Shown here piece by piece: positions 9,760 to 20,269 of a stretch of 64,000 nucleotides of DNA (positions within the stretch are counted from its first letter, which is position 1; every line of letters starts with the position of its first letter). The notes under the pieces were generated by a model that saw only the letters and a program-made list of their open reading frames with translations, made no database searches and had not been told where the DNA came from. The translations under genes and the position numbers were made by a program. This DNA is from Molanna angustata (lineage: Eukaryota; Arthropoda; Insecta; Trichoptera; Molannidae). The stretch is taken from the NCBI GenBank assembly GCA_963576475.1, contig OY754977.1:11411089-11475088 (forward strand), read 5' to 3'.

Positions 9760-10340
9760 AAAAGAATGAGTTAGAGTGTTAGAGGATCGCTGAAGATTGA
9801 GCAAATCGGATGAGTAATGCATCGCTTTGCCAACCAATCCTCGAGATTGAAACATAAGGAGAAGAGGCATGTAGATGAGCTAAGAATGAACGCAGCAAAG
9901 TTAAAAGCACGTTGAATAGGCTAAGAATGAATGCAGTGAAGATTGTCTAAAGTAATGGTTTTAAAAAAAAGCGAAAAAAGAACAGAATTCTAAGTACGAG
10001 TGGATAATGAACTATTAGAAGTTGTGCTTGAAGGAAGGAAAAGGATATTGAAAAGAGACATCTGGCAGCAAAGAGAGTAATGGTGCATTAAGTGCAATAA
10101 TGGCTGATACAATTAATTCTAGGCCAGTTTAGCTCACTGTGTATAATGCTATTGTCGTTCCAACGATAATGTATTCAACGGTAGACATGGACATGGCAAA
10201 AGACGCATGAAAGTAAAATGAATGCAATGGAAATGATTCAGATTCAAAAGGTCAAAAGAAATCTAAAATAGCAAATCGGAAATTCGGTTTGGTCAGAGAA
10301 TAGATGGAGTAATAATACCTGTGTTGTCAGCATTGACAAA
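9760..10340 (+). pseudogene. Decayed RTE-like LINE segment
   Basis: A purine-rich stretch with remnants of an ORF2. Near 10,150-10,250 the frames give VVPTIMYSTVDMDMAK and, after a stop and shift, ESKMNAMEMIQI. These match the 'VxPxxxYGSExWxxxKxxEKKLxAxEM' block after the reverse transcriptase of RTE-like elements. Several stops and shifts interrupt it. Upstream repeated phrases (aagaatgaacgcag / aagaatgaatgcag) lie in the same decayed unit. Confidence 0.6.
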
Positions 10341-10680
10341 ATAAAAACATTCTTGTATGTATATGTTTTTGTATTATAATTGTCTTTTCTTATATCGTTT
10401 GTCTTCCGTTATTCTATCTTTGCGTACTTTGATAGTTAATAACATTAGAAGTCATTTGACATCTTGGTATTAATACAGCGCTAATTCCAACTTATACACC
10501 TGATAATGAATTGAATTAATTTGACACTCACTGAACAAGTTGTTCTAGCGTTAGATCAGGTAACGGAAACTTGTATACATTTCTTTATCGAGTATTACAA
10601 ATAATAACCTTTTCCTTTGATCGAAATGAATACATTTTAAGAATTAAATAATAAGAGAATTTAATTTAAGAATGTAAAGT
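10341..10680. other. 5' flank of the LTR element
   Basis: A+T-rich, no gene seen. It ends directly at the atat target duplication (10,681-10,684). Confidence 0.5.
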
Positions 10681-10684
10681 ATAT
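10681..10684. repeat. 4-bp target duplication, left
   Basis: atat directly precedes the 5' LTR and recurs directly after the 3' LTR at 19,388-19,391. A 4-bp duplication at an alternating T/A target is usual for Ty3/gypsy insertions in insects. Confidence 0.85.
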
Positions 10685-11917
10685 TGTGACGTTATTTTTG
10701 TATTTACACGTCACTACTTAATTATTTTAATTTAATGTTTATAAAAATGTCTTAAACGAACGCACTTCGCAATATTGGCAATATTTCTAAAAAAGTTGTA
10801 AGGCGAACACAGCCGTGAACGGATTAGCTACGCGGGTCGAAATATCTATGCCTTCCTTTTCCACGCTGACAGCCGACACGAGGTGTCACAAGTCGCCAAA
10901 CAATGGCGTACGCAAAACCACCCAGCAAAGACTGGAATTTTAAGTTCAAAGGAGGCTGGGTAAGTTCTTTATCTAGTGTCATCGATCCTCGTCTATATAA
11001 AGTATCTGGCGTGAGTCACGTTCGCTAATTTAACTGAATTCTTGCAGGAAATATAACCGCCTCCTTTGTTCCTTTCTCCCTTTGATATTTTCTTTATCTT
11101 GTTCTTTGTACATGCTGTCTGTTCATCATTCTTCAACATTGGTGTACTTTACTATGTATACCATGGATGACTGAAAAATGAATAATTTTATATATCATGG
11201 TTGGTGCACACACATATTTGCACATCATTAATGGATAATAACTGTAAAACACCTGTAAATTGCACTTCAAATCGACGTAAATACTACGATGGTAGTTCTC
11301 ATCACAAAAATTGTACCTGCTGATCATCTTCAAGAAGATGGAAATTCATAAAACTGTTTCATTTCTAATTTAAAAAAAAAACATATGAAATACTGATATT
11401 ATTTGAAATTTTAGTTGAATCTGTTTAATTATGTCATGTCTGATATTTCTTTTTATTATACACCACATGGTCTAGAAAAACATTTGAAAACTTGTAAATT
11501 GTAATTTAAGAATTAAATTGTTTTACCAAAATGTCAAATATTTAGATTAGTTCAGGTAGCGTAGAAAATTGCATCATATTTAACACTCCTTGCCAACCAT
11601 GATATGAATAAATTGTAATTTCTTTTGTATTTGTGCGTTTCTTTCATCACTTGGTCTTCCCTACAATCACATCTGACTCAGCTTTTCATGTTTTAATTAC
11701 TGTTTCATTGAACAGAAAATTCTTATTTGATACTTAAATATATTCTTTTTTTTGTCTTAATCAATAAACAACACGCTCTGAGATACTGAGATATTTGCAT
11801 TATTTTAAATGAGTCTCATTGCAATATCGCTGACTGCTGGTAAGGTGGTAAGGTTTTATGGTGAGTATAATTTTAGCTTCTCTCTTTTTCTTTTCTCATA
11901 AACCACCATACCTTGCA
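10685..11917 (+). repeat. 5' LTR
   Basis: 1,233 bp, starting tgtgacgtta and ending ccttgca. A TATA box (tatataa) lies at 10,994-11,000, so transcription probably starts about 25-30 bp downstream. AATAAA signals at 11,607-11,612 and 11,763-11,768 are candidate poly(A) signals. The LTR is less A+T-rich around 10,790-10,940, a likely U3 regulatory part (inference). A 66-codon minus-strand frame appears in both LTRs only because they are copies. Confidence 0.95.
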
Positions 11918-11919
11918 AT

Positions 11920-11937
11920 TGGCGCCCAACGTGGGGC
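11920..11937 (+). promoter_or_regulatory. Primer-binding site, tRNA-Lys type
   Basis: TGGCGCCCAACGTGGGGC starts two bases after the LTR end. This 18-mer is the known complement of the 3' end of a lysine tRNA and is used by several retroviruses. Related lysine primer sites are known in insect gypsy-group elements. The two-base gap is typical of retroviruses and their relatives. Confidence 0.92.
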
Positions 11938-14900
11938 AGGATTTTTAAAAAAAAAAATTGAAGAGCGCGGACTATTAGGATTTAAATTCCATTTGTATTT
12001 TTTATTTTTTTATTGATTGTAAGACTGGCGCCCATTCTATAACTCTTTTTAAAGTCAGATGTTTGTGTGGGACAGATTAGTGTTTGTAGAGAACGTAAAA
12101 TTGATAATTAGTTCGTGTACTTTGTGGTAGCGATTCCTTTCCTTCCTTAAACCCATCCTTAATCGGAGGACTGCGCAGAATCCATCGTCATGAAAGCCGA
12201 GCTGTGAGATTATATTCAGGAGATGACCAGAAGTCAACCAAACTATTTCTAAAAAGTGTGGAAGAGCCCATTATGACTAGTCTTATTCGAGAAATACCAT
12301 TCAAGAAATCTACTCAATCAGGTTGTATTGTAAACTAATAACTAATTAAATGTCGTGAGGACTATAACATAAAAATTCACATTCTTTTCAGTACAAAACT
12401 TGAGTTGTCATCAATTATTATTAATGTCTATTTTTTGGAAATCTATAAATTGATTAGAATTGTTTTTCTGATTTCATAATTAAAATGTCACATTTTAACT
12501 GAACATACATAATGAGGGTATCAAATTTTTATAATTGATCCTGTCTTCAAAAAACATCAGGTGTATAATTTTAATTTGTCGTTGGACTGTGCTAAATGTT
12601 ATTTCATGTTTGGTTTGCATTTTTAATGTTGAATATCTATGTTATAGATAAAAAAAATATGAATCTTTATAAGCGTTGTAATTTCCTTTTTGCTAATATA
12701 CAACATAGTATACATTTTTCTTGGGTCGGTCATAAAATTTGAACTTGTAAAAAATAATTATAAAAATCATATGTGGGGTAGAAATTAATTAGGAGATTGT
12801 TGTGGTAATTACCAAAAAAAAGTCTGTCTGATACCTGCATAGAATCAACATTGTTGCATGGCACTTAATATTTTTTTCTTGTAACAAGTGAAAATAATCA
12901 ATGTCTTTTTAAATAATGATATCATTGTTATAATACTCTTCCATAATAATAAAAAGTTCTCTTAATTCATGTTGAATCAATATAATTGAAAGGAAATGGT
13001 GTTTTAAAACAATTTGAGTTTTTATTCTCTGTTGGGGACATGTGTTTTTTTCTCAATTTTAATGTTAAAGTTCATCTATGTTGTATAAAATAATAACTGA
13101 AAATGTTCTTTTAAATTGAATCTCAAATCAATGTGTGCTATAGGGAGTTTTGTTTATGATTGTAATGAATATGCAATTAAATATTTTTACTTTTACAGAT
13201 GGAAAGTGTTGGTGAATTCTATGAAATATTTTTTGGGAATGCTGAATTTGAATCTGCTGTATAATCACAAAAAATCAAGGCTCGGAGAGATGATATTTCT
13301 ATATGGATTTTGGTCTATTTCTTATTTAAGGTATTCCATGTTTATTAATTTGGTCTGACATAAACTTACGATGTGAAATATTCTCTACTTTACTAATTCG
13401 AGAATATTTGAATTGGAGAAGAATAGTATTTTTTAACTCAAATAAAACTCTTATAGTTTTAATACATGTATTTTACATACTCAATCACTAATATTATACA
13501 GAATATTTTATATCAATTGTTTACAGTAAGGCAGTCTAAACCAGAATGAAATTTATACAATTTTCAATTCTTCACAACAATTCTTTATTGTTGTGACTGA
13601 TCCATATTATTGTTTTTTATTTGCCAATAAATAAACTTTCTAGAATATTCTAATTATAATTTCTAAATATTAAATAAATTACAAATACATGAGAGACATC
13701 TATGTATCAAAATGGTAAGTTATTTTTCATAAAACAATATAACACAAACCATAGTAAATACTTATACAAATCTCCCATAGATGTCACTCAACTCAAAATA
13801 TTGTAATTATTACAATATTTTACACGATGTAATATTGTCATCTCTGAGAATGATTTAGTTTGAATTTACCAAATGTAATGTTACTTCTTGATGATAATAA
13901 CTTCATTTTTATATGGAAATGAGTCTTGTTTCTATGATGAACAAATTGTTTAATGTTTCATATTATATTTATGTTGTCTAATGTGTGGTACACAGTATCG
14001 ACCTACAACAACATGTTACGCTGGTTATTCAATAGAAATTAATGTTAATAATTCAGAAATGTTATGGAACTCATCGTTCAAATGATAGAATCTTTTATGT
14101 ATAACAATACACTTTTTGTATAATCTATTTGACATTTTACTGACTATAATCATTATAGCTTATTTTAGAAATGATTAACAATCATTAAAATTAATGTTGA
14201 GGAAATAATACTGTTTTAAAGATAAAATAAATGAAAATTAATTATATTCTTTTGTCAAAAGTGTAATTAACGCCATCTATACGGCGGGAGGAAAACTTAT
14301 ATAGTTGCATGACTACTCGTGCTGCAACTAAATAGTTGGTTCTGAGTTATGAAATATTTGTAATTGTTAGATATGATTGTATATTAATTGGAAATAATGC
14401 ACGGCGTATGCTAATATGTTAATCTTATAAAGAAACTCTTCTTTTTTTGTAATTGTCATACACATTACAAAGATTATTGTTTTCGGTACGAATAATTAAT
14501 CATGTTGTATCAAATCATCCTATATTGTGAGTAATAAGCTGATGTTATAAAATCATTCGTACGTTTCTGTACTTTCTTTTCACATTTCCACAATATAATA
14601 TTTCTTTAAAAATGGAACGTATAGATGACGAGTCAATTACAGGGATGAAATTATATTACGGTGTAGTGCGGTGTCGGATTTTTGGATAGGCTTTGGATGG
14701 ACAGATTTCTGTTTAATAATCTTGTTCAGCCTTGGGTGTTCAACTGTTTGGCATTGGGCGCACTGTGATGATTTCTATTTTTTTATTTGAACAAATGGCG
14801 AACAAATCCAACATTATGCTTTTAAATTTGATTAATTTGATTTGGACATCAACTTTCTTACGAATGTAATTTTTAATTGATTAATACGTTGCTTAAAGTT

Positions 14901-14953
14901 TTGAAGTAGTTACTTAGTTTTGAATTTATAGCTTTATGAAAATTATAAATTGA
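11938..14953 (+). other. Non-coding 5' interior of the LTR element
   Basis: About 3 kb where gag, protease and most of pol would be expected, with no long frame and no retroviral motif. The longest plus-strand open stretch near the leader is ~78 codons (about 12,107-12,343) with peptide RRIHRHESRAVRLYSGDDQ; it could be a gag scrap but is not recognised. A nine-base copy of the primer-site start (tggcgccca) recurs at 12,026-12,034. An inverted pair gacatctatg / catagatgtc lies near 13,695 and 13,779. Confidence 0.6.
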
Positions 14954-14968
14954 TGATTTCATCAAAGT

Positions 14969-15442
14969 ATGCTGCTGCGTTATATGAATGGTACAGTGAA
15001 TATCTCAACGGGATATACACCTTATTTTCTTTTTCACGGTCGTGAACAAATTCTGTCAGGTGAGATGCATCAACGGTATCAACCTGGACCCATCTCAGCA
15101 GATGACATTCAAATAGAAAAGCCCCATGATTATGCTGAAATGCTAGATGAATTAAGAATTATTTTTTTTGAAGTTCAGAAGAATCTTATGTCAGCTTTTA
15201 AACGCAATGCCACTTTGTATAACAAAAATAGGGTAGAACGCTCTTATAATGTAGGTGACTTTGTCTACCGGAGAAATTTTATAAACTCCAAAGGCGCTGA
15301 ATTCTTTTCATCCAAATTAGCTCCACGCTTTGTTAGAAACAAAATTATAGCAAAAATATCACCTGTAGTTTATACATTAGCGAATGAACAAAATAAGTCT
15401 GTAGGGAACTTTCACATCAAGGATCTCTTAAAACCAGATTAA
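14969..15442 (+). pseudogene. Integrase C-terminal remnant
   Basis: An open frame of 157 residues. Residues 13-26 (STGYTPYFLFHGRE) match the end of the integrase catalytic core of Ty3/gypsy elements. Residues 96-102 (GDFVYRR) and the following KLAPRF match the C-terminal chromatin/DNA-binding region, which has the pattern GDxVxxRx...KLxPRxxGP. The frame upstream runs into a stop at 14,954-14,956, so the zinc finger and the D,D-35-E residues are absent and no catalysis is possible. The start codon is simply the first ATG in the remaining frame. It ends at KDLLKPD followed by a stop, a natural-looking pol end. An intact tail beside a missing body suggests an internal deletion or replacement rather than gradual decay. 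Confidence 0.88.
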
Positions 15443-15479
15443 TATTAAATTTTTTTTGGTGTCTGTATCATCAGTATGA

Positions 15480-15495
15480 TAAAAAAAAAAATAAA

Positions 15496-15529
<34 letters not shown>
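15480..15529 (+). repeat. Poly(A) run
   Basis: About 48 bases of nearly pure A, interrupted by two T residues, just after the integrase remnant. It could mark a retroposition or template-switch junction inside the element, or be a simple repeat. Confidence 0.8.
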
Positions 15530-15530
<1 letters not shown>

Positions 15531-15685
15531 GTATCATATAATTTGTATGTTTTCATTGCCAATACATGACATCAATATCTGCTTAATGCTATTATCATTC
15601 TCGGGATTATAATGTGTCAGATGACCAAATTAATCAAACATTGATAAATGTTTACACTGTAATTACACTGTTTTTTTTTAATGTG

Positions 15686-15763
15686 AAATTTCTCGAGGAA
15701 CATATTGGTACTCTGATGGCATATGTTTGATATGATGGGTTCCTCGACAAATTTAAATGTAAT
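15686..15763 (+). other. Hairpin in the LTR element interior
   Basis: aaatttctcgaggaac and gttcctcgacaaattt pair at 15 of 16 positions around a ~46-base loop. It lies in non-coding sequence downstream of the integrase remnant. Confidence 0.65.
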
Positions 15764-16300
15764 TATATTGTGAGGAATGCTGTGATGGAGTATTTCTTCA
15801 CAATATTGAGATGTCATATACTTTTGTTTTCATTCAGATGAGTTAGTTCTATTTTTATGTCAAAATTTGTAGAGCTACATTGTACTTGCTTTTTTATATT
15901 AAAATGTTATCCTATATTGTTTAGATGTTGGACTATAAAACTGATATTTTCCAAGGAAAATTGTCTAGTATATGTCATACAGATTGTGTTGATGGTAAAT
16001 ATGATCCTGAATGAAAACCTAAGTGTATCAATTTGATAAAAGTTTGTATGTAGTTTATATTTCCTTTTATTTCATGTTGGTTACTGCATATGTAATGTTC
16101 TTGTTTATAAATACCAATTTCATACTGTAATATGAAATTGATTGTTATATGTCATGGTATAACTTAAAATACTGAAATGCTACTATATTCTTTTTTTATT
16201 ACAATAATAGGAAATTTATTTGATAATTCACTCATTTTTCTACCATATAAGAGCTATATCTATGGTATCAAGTGCATTTAATTGCCATGGTCTTCTTCCA

Positions 16301-16328
16301 GATAACTGTGTCGACCAACTCAGTTATC
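16301..16328 (+). other. Short perfect hairpin
   Basis: gataactg (16,301-16,308) and cagttatc (16,321-16,328) pair perfectly around a 12-base loop. It precedes the ~156-bp tandem repeats. Confidence 0.55.
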
Positions 16329-16382
16329 GTAGACTGCATCTGGAGATTTAGTTTGGTCAACTAGATGTCTGATGTAATCAAA

Positions 16383-16800
16383 ACGAAGAGACACTGATCA
16401 TTATCTGTCCATGAGATACATGAGATGACACACTTGGTGTGCGATAGAAGAAATTACAAATTGTTGAACGTTATAAATTTTCTCAAATCTTATCATTCTG
16501 CAAACTATTTTTTTATAACCTTGCATGGACTAGTGTCCTTAATCATAACAAAGAGACACTGTCACATGAGATACATGAGGTGACACACTTGGTGTGCGAT
16601 AGAAGATATTACAAATTATTGAATGTTACAAATTTTCTCAATTCTTGTCATTTTGTAGATTATTTTTTATATAATTTTGTATGTACTAGTGTCCTTAATC
16701 ATGACGAAGAGACACTGTTACATGACATACATGAGGAGACACACTTGCTGTGCAATAGAAAGAGTTACAATTTATTAGACGTTATAAATTTTTATTAAAT
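16383..16800 (+). repeat. ~156-bp tandem repeat, 2.6 diverged copies
   Basis: Units begin at the phrase gaagagacact or aaagagacact near 16,384, 16,549 and 16,706. Each contains acatgag, then gacacacttg.tgtgc, then agttacaa or a variant, and (in the first two) a tag/agtgtccttaatcat phrase. Small stems recur in the units: cacac-ttg-gtgtg, and agtgtc paired with gacact across the unit boundary. Copies differ at many positions, so the repeat is old, in contrast with the near-identical LTRs. A 72-codon frame at 16,580-16,798 is produced by the repeat and has no recognised domain. Confidence 0.8.
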
Positions 16801-17128
16801 TTAGTCATTAGATATTACATTTTTGATGTTCTGTCTGGCTGATGCTTTTATGTATGACATATTGGGTAATCTATTACCAAACCTGATCTCTAATACCATG
16901 ATATATAACAACATTTTAGTTAAGATTGAATTCTGTTATGATCAAAATAGTGTAGTGCAAATTCAATATTGGACTTATATCACATTCTTGAAATATTAAT
17001 TTTAAAATTGCATTATATTATTATTTGTTATGGAGAAATAAGATGCTGGTATGAAATTTCTTTTGTTTAATATAAAAATGTTTTTCATCTGGGATCAAAG
17101 TAGATAAATTTTATGCATTTATCTCCCC

Positions 17129-17459
17129 GATGAATTTTCTTATCATGGGTAAGGTGTTTATAGGAGGTACTCATGATAACTGATGTTTATAGTTATTGAT
17201 AATGATTATTAAAATAATGATATTTTACATTTGCTATGTCTGACACATATATCATTCATAGACAAATTTACATGTTAGCTTTCACATTTCTTGGCTTACA
17301 ATTAAGACTTGCATGTATGATACTGAGCTAAGCTCACAATTTGATATGATGACTATGATGCTGTTTTAACTGGGAAAATATTCTGAACTTTAAATTTTCC
17401 CTATGATGAATTTTTTTTATCGTGAGTTAAGGTGTTTATAGGATGGACTCACGATAACT
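17129..17459 (+). repeat. Two diverged hairpin units with a compensated stem pair
   Basis: Unit 1 pairs tatcatgggta (17,141-17,151) with tactcatgata (17,168-17,178). Unit 2 pairs tatcgtgagtt (17,418-17,428) with gactcacgata (17,446-17,456). Both loops read aaggtgtttatagga plus two or three bases. At stem position 5 the left arm changes A to G and the right arm changes T to C, so pairing is kept. Flanking gatgaattttyttatc and ataactg are also shared. Related phrases (agctcacaat) follow both, near 17,330 and 17,530-17,570, so this may be a ~275-bp diverged tandem duplication. Confidence 0.7.
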
Positions 17460-17938
17460 GTATCACGCTTGAAGATACATGGTATCTGAGTGATTCTATT
17501 TCAACATGAGAGCCTCTTCCGCAGATTCTAGCTCACAATGAGAATTAGCACAAATGATAGCTAATCCAAGCTCACAATATGGAGACAAGACGAAAAGCTA
17601 AGATGGGGTTTCCTTAGTTTTCCATTGATAAAAAAATAATGAACGCTTCTCGGGAGTGTCATTGAAGGGGTTAAATAATCAAACGTGAGTGGACTGAAAA
17701 CGTTCACCACCAGATCTGTAAATACTATATTATAATTGTTATTACGTCTGTTTTATGAACAGAGGGGTTTCATTTAAATGAATAGTTAATCTTGACAGCA
17801 AGTATGTCAAAATTTGGAATTTTTATTTAATATGAAAATTTTCTGTTTCAGCTAGTTTAAGAATTTTATATATTTTTATGGTGGATAATTTTTGTTATTT
17901 TTTATTATGTAACTGTTCCAGATCTGCCACCAGTTATT

Positions 17939-17987
17939 TAAATGACGAGGATATGTCGTTATCAGCGACATAGACTTATGTCATTTG
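17939..17987 (+). other. Nested hairpin upstream of the purine tract
   Basis: tatgtcg-ttatcag-cgacata (17,952-17,972) is a perfect 7-bp stem. Outside it, aaatgac and gtcattt also pair. The position, about 150-200 bp before the 3' LTR, could suit a transcript-level signal (inference). Confidence 0.6.
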
Positions 17988-18140
17988 AACTCTAACATTT
18001 TCCTTATCCTTAAATTGTAGGTGTTTTTCCTCGCGGGATTCGGTTGAGTTAGGGAACATGGGACTTATGCCAGTTATATTTACTAATTTCTATTTTTCAA
18101 ATTTACTATCAAAATACTTTTTTTTTTTCTTTTTTTTTGT

Positions 18141-18154
18141 TAACAGAGGAGGTA
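18141..18154 (+). promoter_or_regulatory. Polypurine tract
   Basis: taacagaggaggta directly before the 3' LTR; the core agaggagg is the probable plus-strand primer. A long pyrimidine run (about 18,118-18,140) precedes it, as in many retroelements. Confidence 0.82.
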
Positions 18155-19387
18155 TGTGACGTTATTTTTGTATTTACACGTCACTACTTAATTATTTTAA
18201 TTTAATGTTTTTAAAAATGTCTTAAACGAACGCACTTCGCAATATTGGCAATATTTCTAAAAAAGTTGTAAGGCGAACACAGCCGTGAACGGATTAGCTA
18301 CGCGGGTCGAAATATCTATGCCTTCCTTTTCCACGCTGACAGCCGACACGAGGTGTCACAAGTCGCCAAACAATGGCGTACGCAAAACCACCCAGCAAAG
18401 ACTGGAATTTTAAGTTCAAAGGAGGCTGGGTAAGTTCTTTATCTAGTGTCATCGATCCTCGTCTATATAAAGTATCTGGCGTGAGTCACGTTCGCTAATT
18501 TAACTGAATTCTTGCAGGAAATATAACCGCCTCCTTTGTTCCTTTCTCCCTTTGATATTTTCTTTATCTTGTTCTTTGTACATGCTGTCTGTTCATCATT
18601 CTTCAACATTGGTGTACTTTACTATGTATACCATGGATGACTGAAAAATGAATAATTTTATATATCATGGTTGGTGCACACACATATTTGCACATCATTA
18701 ATGGATAATAACTGTAAAACACCTGTAAATTGCACTTCAAATCGACGTAAATACTACGATGGTAGTTCTCATCACAAAAATTGTACCTGCTGATCATCTT
18801 CAAGAAGATGGAAATTCATAAAACTGTTTCATTTCTAATTTAAAAAAAAAACATATGAAATACTGATATTATTTGAAATTTTAGTTGAATCTGTTTAATT
18901 ATGTCATGTCTGATATTTCTTTTTATTATACACCACATGGTCTAGAAAAACATTTGAAAACTTGTAAATTGTAATTTAAGAATTAAATTGTTTTACCAAA
19001 ATGTCAAATATTTAGATTAGTTCAGGTAGCGTAGAAAATTGCATCATATTTAACACTCCTTGCCAACCATGATATGAATAAATTGTAATTTCTTTTGTAT
19101 TTGTGCGTTTCTTTCATCACTTGGTCTTCCCTACAATCACATCTGACTCAGCTTTTCATGTTTTAATTACTGTTTCATTGAACAGAAAATTCTTATTTGA
19201 TACTTAAATATATTCTTTTTTTTGTCTTAATCAATAAACAACACGCTCTGAGATACTGAGATATTTGCATTATTTTAAATGAGTCTCATTGCAATATCGC
19301 TGACTGCTGGTAAGGTGGTAAGGTTTTATGGTGAGTATAATTTTAGCTTCTCTCTTTTTCTTTTCTCATAAACCACCATACCTTGCA
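18155..19387 (+). repeat. 3' LTR
   Basis: 1,233 bp with the same ends, TATA box and AATAAA motifs as the 5' LTR. One substitution was noticed (t at 18,211 against a at 10,741). Cellular sequence starts at the atat duplication at 19,388. Confidence 0.95.
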
Positions 19388-19391
19388 ATAT
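19388..19391. repeat. 4-bp target duplication, right
   Basis: atat, the partner of 10,681-10,684. Confidence 0.85.
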
Positions 19392-20142
19392 ATATAAATA
19401 TGTATTTATTAATTATTAATAAATCCACTCGAGCACAAAAACAACAGTAAAGTACAGTAAATTTGATAAAATATATAATCTAATAAAACGTTGATAAGAC
19501 TCATTGGCGTCATATGAATGTATCCACACTAGCCCATGGGGTTGTGCTGGAGTGTACGTTTTTTTTTAATTATAAAAAAATATTTTTTTGTTATATTTTA
19601 AGTTTTGCATTCAATTAATTTAAATTGTCACTCACACTAATATTTAAATTGTCACTCACTTAATTTTCGCAATCTTTGCATTCCTTACAAAGAAGCCAGT
19701 GTGATATCAGTGTATTTTTGAATTTTGTTGCGGAAGTTTTAGGTGAATTTTGTGTTTCCTTGATGAAGATGTTATGATTGAGTACTTATTATTACAATGT
19801 TTTAGAATATTTATGTCATGGGTACATATGTATATTATATGTCTTAGATGACCATAATTCATAAAAAATAATAAAAAAAATCATACTGGATTAAAAAGAA
19901 AATAAATAAAATAAAATTGCTGAAACATAATTGGTTAGCAAAAATATTCTTCTTCGTCGTGTATTGGGTCATTTGACCTGTTTGTGAAGGTGGACTATTC
20001 TAAGATAAAGAGATCCATCTCTTCGCAAGTCTTCCGGGTAATCTTCTGTTGTTGGATATTTCCCATTAACAATTCTATTGTCGTTCATGTCTTCTGCTAC
20101 GTTCCCATCCTGTTATATAGACCTGACACCGCATTTAGACCA
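19392..20142. other. No gene recognised
   Basis: A+T-rich. Near 19,621-19,665 the phrase aaattgtcactcac occurs twice in close succession. No domain seen. Confidence 0.5.
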
Positions 20143-20269
20143 GGGAGACAAGTCTGGTCCAACTGGCGAAATCAAAACCCTCGTCATAGAACTCCATATG
20201 ATAATTATATCCGTGATATGGGTACTCGTGAGGGTTTTGATTTCGCCGGTTAGACCAGGATTGCACCCC
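20143..20269. mobile_element. MITE1 copy C, shortened
   Basis: About 127 bp with both ends (agacaagtctggtcc at the left, a diverged ccaggattgcacccc at the right) and both gcgaaatcaaaaccc arms. The central part of the palindrome is largely deleted from the left arm. Confidence 0.82.

Larger units (their letters stand above)
10685..19387 (+). mobile_element. Ty3/gypsy (errantivirus-type) LTR element, non-autonomous
   Basis: An 8.7-kb element with two 1,233-bp LTRs (TG...CA ends), a 4-bp target duplication, a primer-binding site two bases after the 5' LTR and a purine-rich tract before the 3' LTR. Only one LTR difference was noticed by eye (a at 10,741, t at 18,211), which indicates recent insertion. 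The 6.2-kb interior should encode gag, protease, reverse transcriptase, RNase H and integrase, and env in errantiviruses. Only the last ~157 residues of integrase are recognisable. The element therefore has complete cis signals and almost no protein capacity, like a large retrotransposon derivative. It would depend on proteins from an intact relative. The interior is rich in diverged tandem repeats and hairpins. Confidence 0.93.

Noticed and set aside
11133..11333. Identical 66-codon minus-strand frames at 11,133 and 18,603
   Set aside because: The same place in the two LTRs; no domain.
12026..12034. Second primer-binding site
   Set aside because: Only nine bases (tggcgccca) match and it is not next to an LTR; chance or a leader duplication.
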